Shown here: in pieces, positions 4,737 to 7,275 of the stretch
How the letters are laid out: each line of letters starts with the position of its first letter
How positions within the stretch are numbered: position 1 is the stretch's first letter
From: an uncultured Lachnospiraceae bacterium
GTDB lineage: Bacteria > Bacillota > Clostridia > Lachnospirales > Lachnospiraceae
Reading direction: 5' to 3'
Assembly: GCA_902796045.1 (NCBI GenBank)
Contig: CADBNQ010000265.1
Location: forward strand, 1 to 7,275
DNA length: 7,275 nt
Translations under genes and position numbers: made by a program
The notes under the pieces: generated by a model
The model's input: only the letters and a program-made list of their open reading frames with translations
Database searches by the model: none
What the model was told of the DNA's origin: nothing

Positions 4737-5408
4737 ATGAGCTTTAACGATATCTTTAAAACAAATTTTCTGGAGAATGTGACGAGTGTGACGCCATTTG
4801 ATATGGTACTGGCCATGATTCTGGCCTTTGCCATCGGTTTGTTTATCTATCTGATCTATAAGAAGACTTATCAGGGAGTCATGTACTCTTCAAGCTTTGG
4901 CGTGACATTGATCGCCCTGACTCTCATCACGACCTTTGTAATCCTGGCGGTGACCAGTAACGTAGTTCTCTCGCTTGGTATGGTTGGTGCTCTTTCCATC
5001 GTTCGTTTCCGTACAGCAATTAAGGAACCGCTGGATATTGCTTTTTTGTTCTGGGCTATTGCAGCCGGAATCGTTCTCGCAGCAGGCCTGATTCCACTGG
5101 CTGTCTTCGGCAGTCTGATCATCGGCCTGATGATTGCTGTTTTTTCTAATAAAAAAGAACATGACAGTCCCTATATAGTGGTGGTCAACTGTCAGGGAAA
5201 CGAAGCTGAAAAGAAAGCGGCAGCATTTCTAAGAGACAAAACGAAGAAATGCGTAACCAAGAGTAAGACTGCCAGGAAGGGAGATCTGGAGATCAACTAT
5301 GAGATAAGACTTTCAGAGGACAGCACGGATTTTGTTAATGAGCTCGCTGACATGGAAGGTGTCCATGATGTGGTGCTTGTAAGCTACAATGGTGATTACA
5401 TGGGCTGA
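4737..5408 (+). CDS. DUF4956 polytopic membrane protein
   Basis: This is a 223-residue integral membrane protein of the DUF4956 family. Hydrophobic segments lie at about 22-41, 53-75, 78-94 (partial), 101-117 and 118-136, so four or five helices. The family-typical core GMVGALSIVRFRTAIKEP (81-98) is present; its charged Arg/Lys/Glu residues within or beside the membrane suggest an ion- or polyanion-interacting site. From about residue 145 there is a soluble alpha/beta domain (YIVVVNCQG, INYEIRLSE, VHDVVLVSY) resembling the small C-terminal regulatory domains of MgtC-like proteins. AGGAGG (4726-4731) is 5 nt before the ATG. It lies between the polyphosphate polymerase and the carbohydrate-binding protein, 26 and 15 bp away. 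Genes of this family are often beside VTC-domain genes in Firmicutes, but no biochemical function is known to me. Confidence 0.92.
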   Translation: MSFNDIFKTNFLENVTSVTPFDMVLAMILAFAIGLFIYLIYKKTYQGVMYSSSFGVTLIALTLITTFVILAVTSNVVLSLGMVGALSIVRFRTAIKEPLDIAFLFWAIAAGIVLAAGLIPLAVFGSLIIGLMIAVFSNKKEHDSPYIVVVNCQGNEAEKKAAAFLRDKTKKCVTKSKTARKGDLEINYEIRLSEDSTDFVNELADMEGVHDVVLVSYNGDYMG

Positions 5409-5423
5409 TAAGGGGGAATCGTT

Positions 5424-7187
5424 ATGGCAGGACATAAGCATATCGATATCATTTGTGTCTGCGTGACCATGATCGCCATTGTGATTACTGTTCTCTTTAT
5501 CAATGGAAAGGCTTTCGGTCTGGTTCCGGTGAAGGATGAGGATGCCGAAGCCTATGAAGGGACAACCCATTTTACCGCCAATGATTATGACGGGAGCTGG
5601 GATACTGCTTCAGCCACTACTATCATGTTAGACGGGGACCAGGTGGAGATCGACGGCCCGGGTGCTTTTGCCTATGATGGGGGAGTCTATATACAGAACG
5701 GCGGACATTATATTGTAAAAGGAACTCTGACTGACGGGAGCATTCTTGTAGATGCCTATAACTCCTCCAAGATCTGGATTCTGCTTGACGGGGTTAATAT
5801 CAACAGAACCGATGATTCTGCCATTATCATCAATCAGGCAGATAAGGTCTTTCTGACCCTTGCCAGGGACAGTGTCAATACCATAAAAAGCGGTGCATCC
5901 TTTAGGGAGGAAGCTGTCTCCGACGGACGCAATGCGGCACTTTTCTCCAGAGATGATCTGACCATCAATGGTAGAGGAAGCCTGACTGTCCTGTCCGAAT
6001 ACAGACACGGAATCACTTCAAAAGATGATCTTGTAATCACAGGAGGGAAGCTGAGTATCACGGCTGCCCAGGATGCCATCCATGTCAACGACAGTTACCG
6101 GATGACAGCGGCGGACCTGACACTTGAGGCAGGAGATGATGCTATACATAGTGACAAGGAGATTTACATTGCAGATGGAACTCTTCTCATCAATGACTGT
6201 TATGAGGGACTTGAGGCACTTACCATCGAGATGGATGGAGGAGATGTCACCATCTATCCCAGAGATGACGGACTCAATGCTAACGGAGGCGGTGACATAT
6301 TTGGCAAGATGGGAGGGGAAAGACCGGGTGGGAACCCGAACATGAGACCTGGAGAGGCTCCCCCATCTATGGAAGAGACAACTGCTGCAGAAAGTGAAGA
6401 TAAAAGAAAGACCGATCAGACAGGAACTGCTGCAAAAGCTGAAGATGATCAGAAGGCCGATGAAGAAACCTGGATTAAAATAAATGGCGGAAACTTATTG
6501 ATCGTCAATGAGACAGGACAGGATGCAGATGGCATAGATTCCAACGGCGACATATACATTAATGGTGGAACCATCCGTGTCAGTATGACAGACAACGGAA
6601 TGAATAATGCCATAGACTTTGGCAGTGAAAGTGGTGGAGTATGTAAAGTCAACGGGGGAACAATCATAGCAGCCGGAAGTTCCTCCATGGTTGAGCTGTT
6701 TGATTCAGGCTCCACACAGCCTTCCGCCCTCTATATATACAGCCAGGGTGCAGACCCGGGCACTTTATTTACCGTGACCGATACCAGTGGAAAGGAGATC
6801 CTCAGCTGGGAAATACCATGTTCTTATTCGTCCGTGGCCTTTTCCAGCGGCGATATGACAGCAGGAGAGACCTTTCACATAGCGATAGGGGATCAGAAGG
6901 AAGAAGACATCACATTAGAAGAAATGTCTGCATCTTATGGAGATGCCCTGGAACAGGGATTGGGCCATAAGATGGATAAGACATCTGACAGGAATCCTGA
7001 CAGACAAAATGGATTTGATCATTCCCGCATGCAGGAAATGGCACAGGAAGAGACAGAAGAAGAAACAGATGTCTCAAAACTAATAATTGACATAGACCGG
7101 TCCGGTCGGATTACCCTTGCCTGCTCTCTTATTGCTATCCTGGCAGGCCTGGCAGTGTCAGCCGGTTATAAAAGAAGACGTAAATAG
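5424..7187 (+). CDS. Membrane-anchored beta-helix carbohydrate-binding protein (Cthe_2159 / DUF4353 family)
   Basis: This is a 587-residue envelope protein. A transmembrane helix spans about 7-26, with His/Lys before it. The long extracytoplasmic part contains a right-handed beta-helix built of short repeats such as DDLTINGRGSLTV, DDLVITGGKLSIT, DAIHVND, DDAIHSDKEIYI, DGLNANGG and DADGIDSNGDIYINGG. This is the pattern of the Cthe_2159 family, whose founder binds cellulose and polygalacturonate and coordinates calcium. The helix is interrupted at about 287-348 by a Gly/Pro- then Glu/Lys/Thr-rich insert, resumes to about 490, and is followed by an acidic segment and a second transmembrane helix (563-581) with a KRRRK end. 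AGGGGG with a 7-nt spacer supports the ATG. It closes the operon visible here, so it probably acts on the outer face as a glycan-binding partner of the polyphosphate polymerase and DUF4956 proteins. No catalytic residues are apparent. Confidence 0.88.
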   Translation: MAGHKHIDIICVCVTMIAIVITVLFINGKAFGLVPVKDEDAEAYEGTTHFTANDYDGSWDTASATTIMLDGDQVEIDGPGAFAYDGGVYIQNGGHYIVKGTLTDGSILVDAYNSSKIWILLDGVNINRTDDSAIIINQADKVFLTLARDSVNTIKSGASFREEAVSDGRNAALFSRDDLTINGRGSLTVLSEYRHGITSKDDLVITGGKLSITAAQDAIHVNDSYRMTAADLTLEAGDDAIHSDKEIYIADGTLLINDCYEGLEALTIEMDGGDVTIYPRDDGLNANGGGDIFGKMGGERPGGNPNMRPGEAPPSMEETTAAESEDKRKTDQTGTAAKAEDDQKADEETWIKINGGNLLIVNETGQDADGIDSNGDIYINGGTIRVSMTDNGMNNAIDFGSESGGVCKVNGGTIIAAGSSSMVELFDSGSTQPSALYIYSQGADPGTLFTVTDTSGKEILSWEIPCSYSSVAFSSGDMTAGETFHIAIGDQKEEDITLEEMSASYGDALEQGLGHKMDKTSDRNPDRQNGFDHSRMQEMAQEETEEETDVSKLIIDIDRSGRITLACSLIAILAGLAVSAGYKRRRK

Positions 7188-7250
7188 ACTTATTAGCTCC
7201 AAAGACTCACGACCTTAAAAGGCCGGGAGAGGAGCAGCAGCCTGGTTTCA

Positions 7251-7275
7251 TTGACAATGTCATAATAATATGCTA
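7251..7275 (+). promoter_or_regulatory. Promoter cut by the window edge: TTGACA, 17 bp, TGC-TA...
   Basis: A perfect -35 TTGACA (7251-7256) is followed by exactly 17 bp and then TA at 7274-7275, where a -10 should begin, preceded by TGC as in an extended -10. The stretch GTCATA-4 nt-TATGCTA (7259-7275) closely matches GTCATA-5 nt-TATGCTA at 3969-3986 upstream of the polyphosphate operon. TGACA-A-TGTCA (7252-7262) forms a near-perfect palindrome over the -35. The -10 itself is not visible. Confidence 0.5.

Noticed and set aside
7217..7248. Possible terminator after the carbohydrate-binding gene (AGGCCGGG / CCTGGTTT)
   Set aside because: The stem needs three G-U pairs and is followed by CATT rather than a T-tract, too weak to call.

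Overview
The window looks like a piece of a low-to-moderate GC Firmicutes chromosome, most likely from the Clostridia and probably a gut Lachnospiraceae. The evidence is strong AGGAGG-type ribosome binding sites, tightly packed operons, Lys/Glu-rich lipoproteins with cyclophilin-like or flavodoxin domains, and a polyphosphate polymerase / DUF4956 / carbohydrate-binding cluster of the kind seen in that group. This placement is by impression; there is no rRNA or marker gene here.

Region 1 (1-3251, plus strand) is a probable redox and cell-surface operon. It opens with the last 41 codons of a probable flavodoxin or FMN reductase. Three lipoproteins carrying cyclophilin-like domains follow (105-725, 722-1177, 1240-1872), then a lipid-anchored flavodoxin (1926-2657) and a hexapeptide-repeat sugar O-acetyltransferase (2682-3251). 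A 70-bp REP/MITE-like palindrome (129-198) lies just after the first stop codon and is read in frame into the first lipoprotein, supplying residues 9-31 ahead of its signal peptide.

Region 2 (3232-4032) holds one minus-strand gene of unknown function (start 3726, stop 3232), which converges on the acetyltransferase gene and overlaps it by 20 bp. The overlap is made of TGATCA repeated three times at exact 10-bp spacing. That places a TGA in all three frames of both strands and provides the stop codon of each gene. The 306-bp divergent intergenic region (3727-4032) contains a plausible promoter in each direction plus inverted and direct repeats that could be operators.

Region 3 (4033-7187, plus strand) is a three-gene operon: a VTC-type polyphosphate polymerase domain protein, a DUF4956 polytopic membrane protein, and a large membrane-anchored beta-helix protein of the Cthe_2159 carbohydrate-binding family. 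It reads as a polyphosphate-linked cell-envelope module: catalysis in the cytosol, a membrane partner, and an extracellular glycan-binding domain. The last 25 bases contain a consensus -35 and the first two bases of a -10, resembling the promoter of this operon. A co-regulated transcription unit therefore probably starts just past the window.
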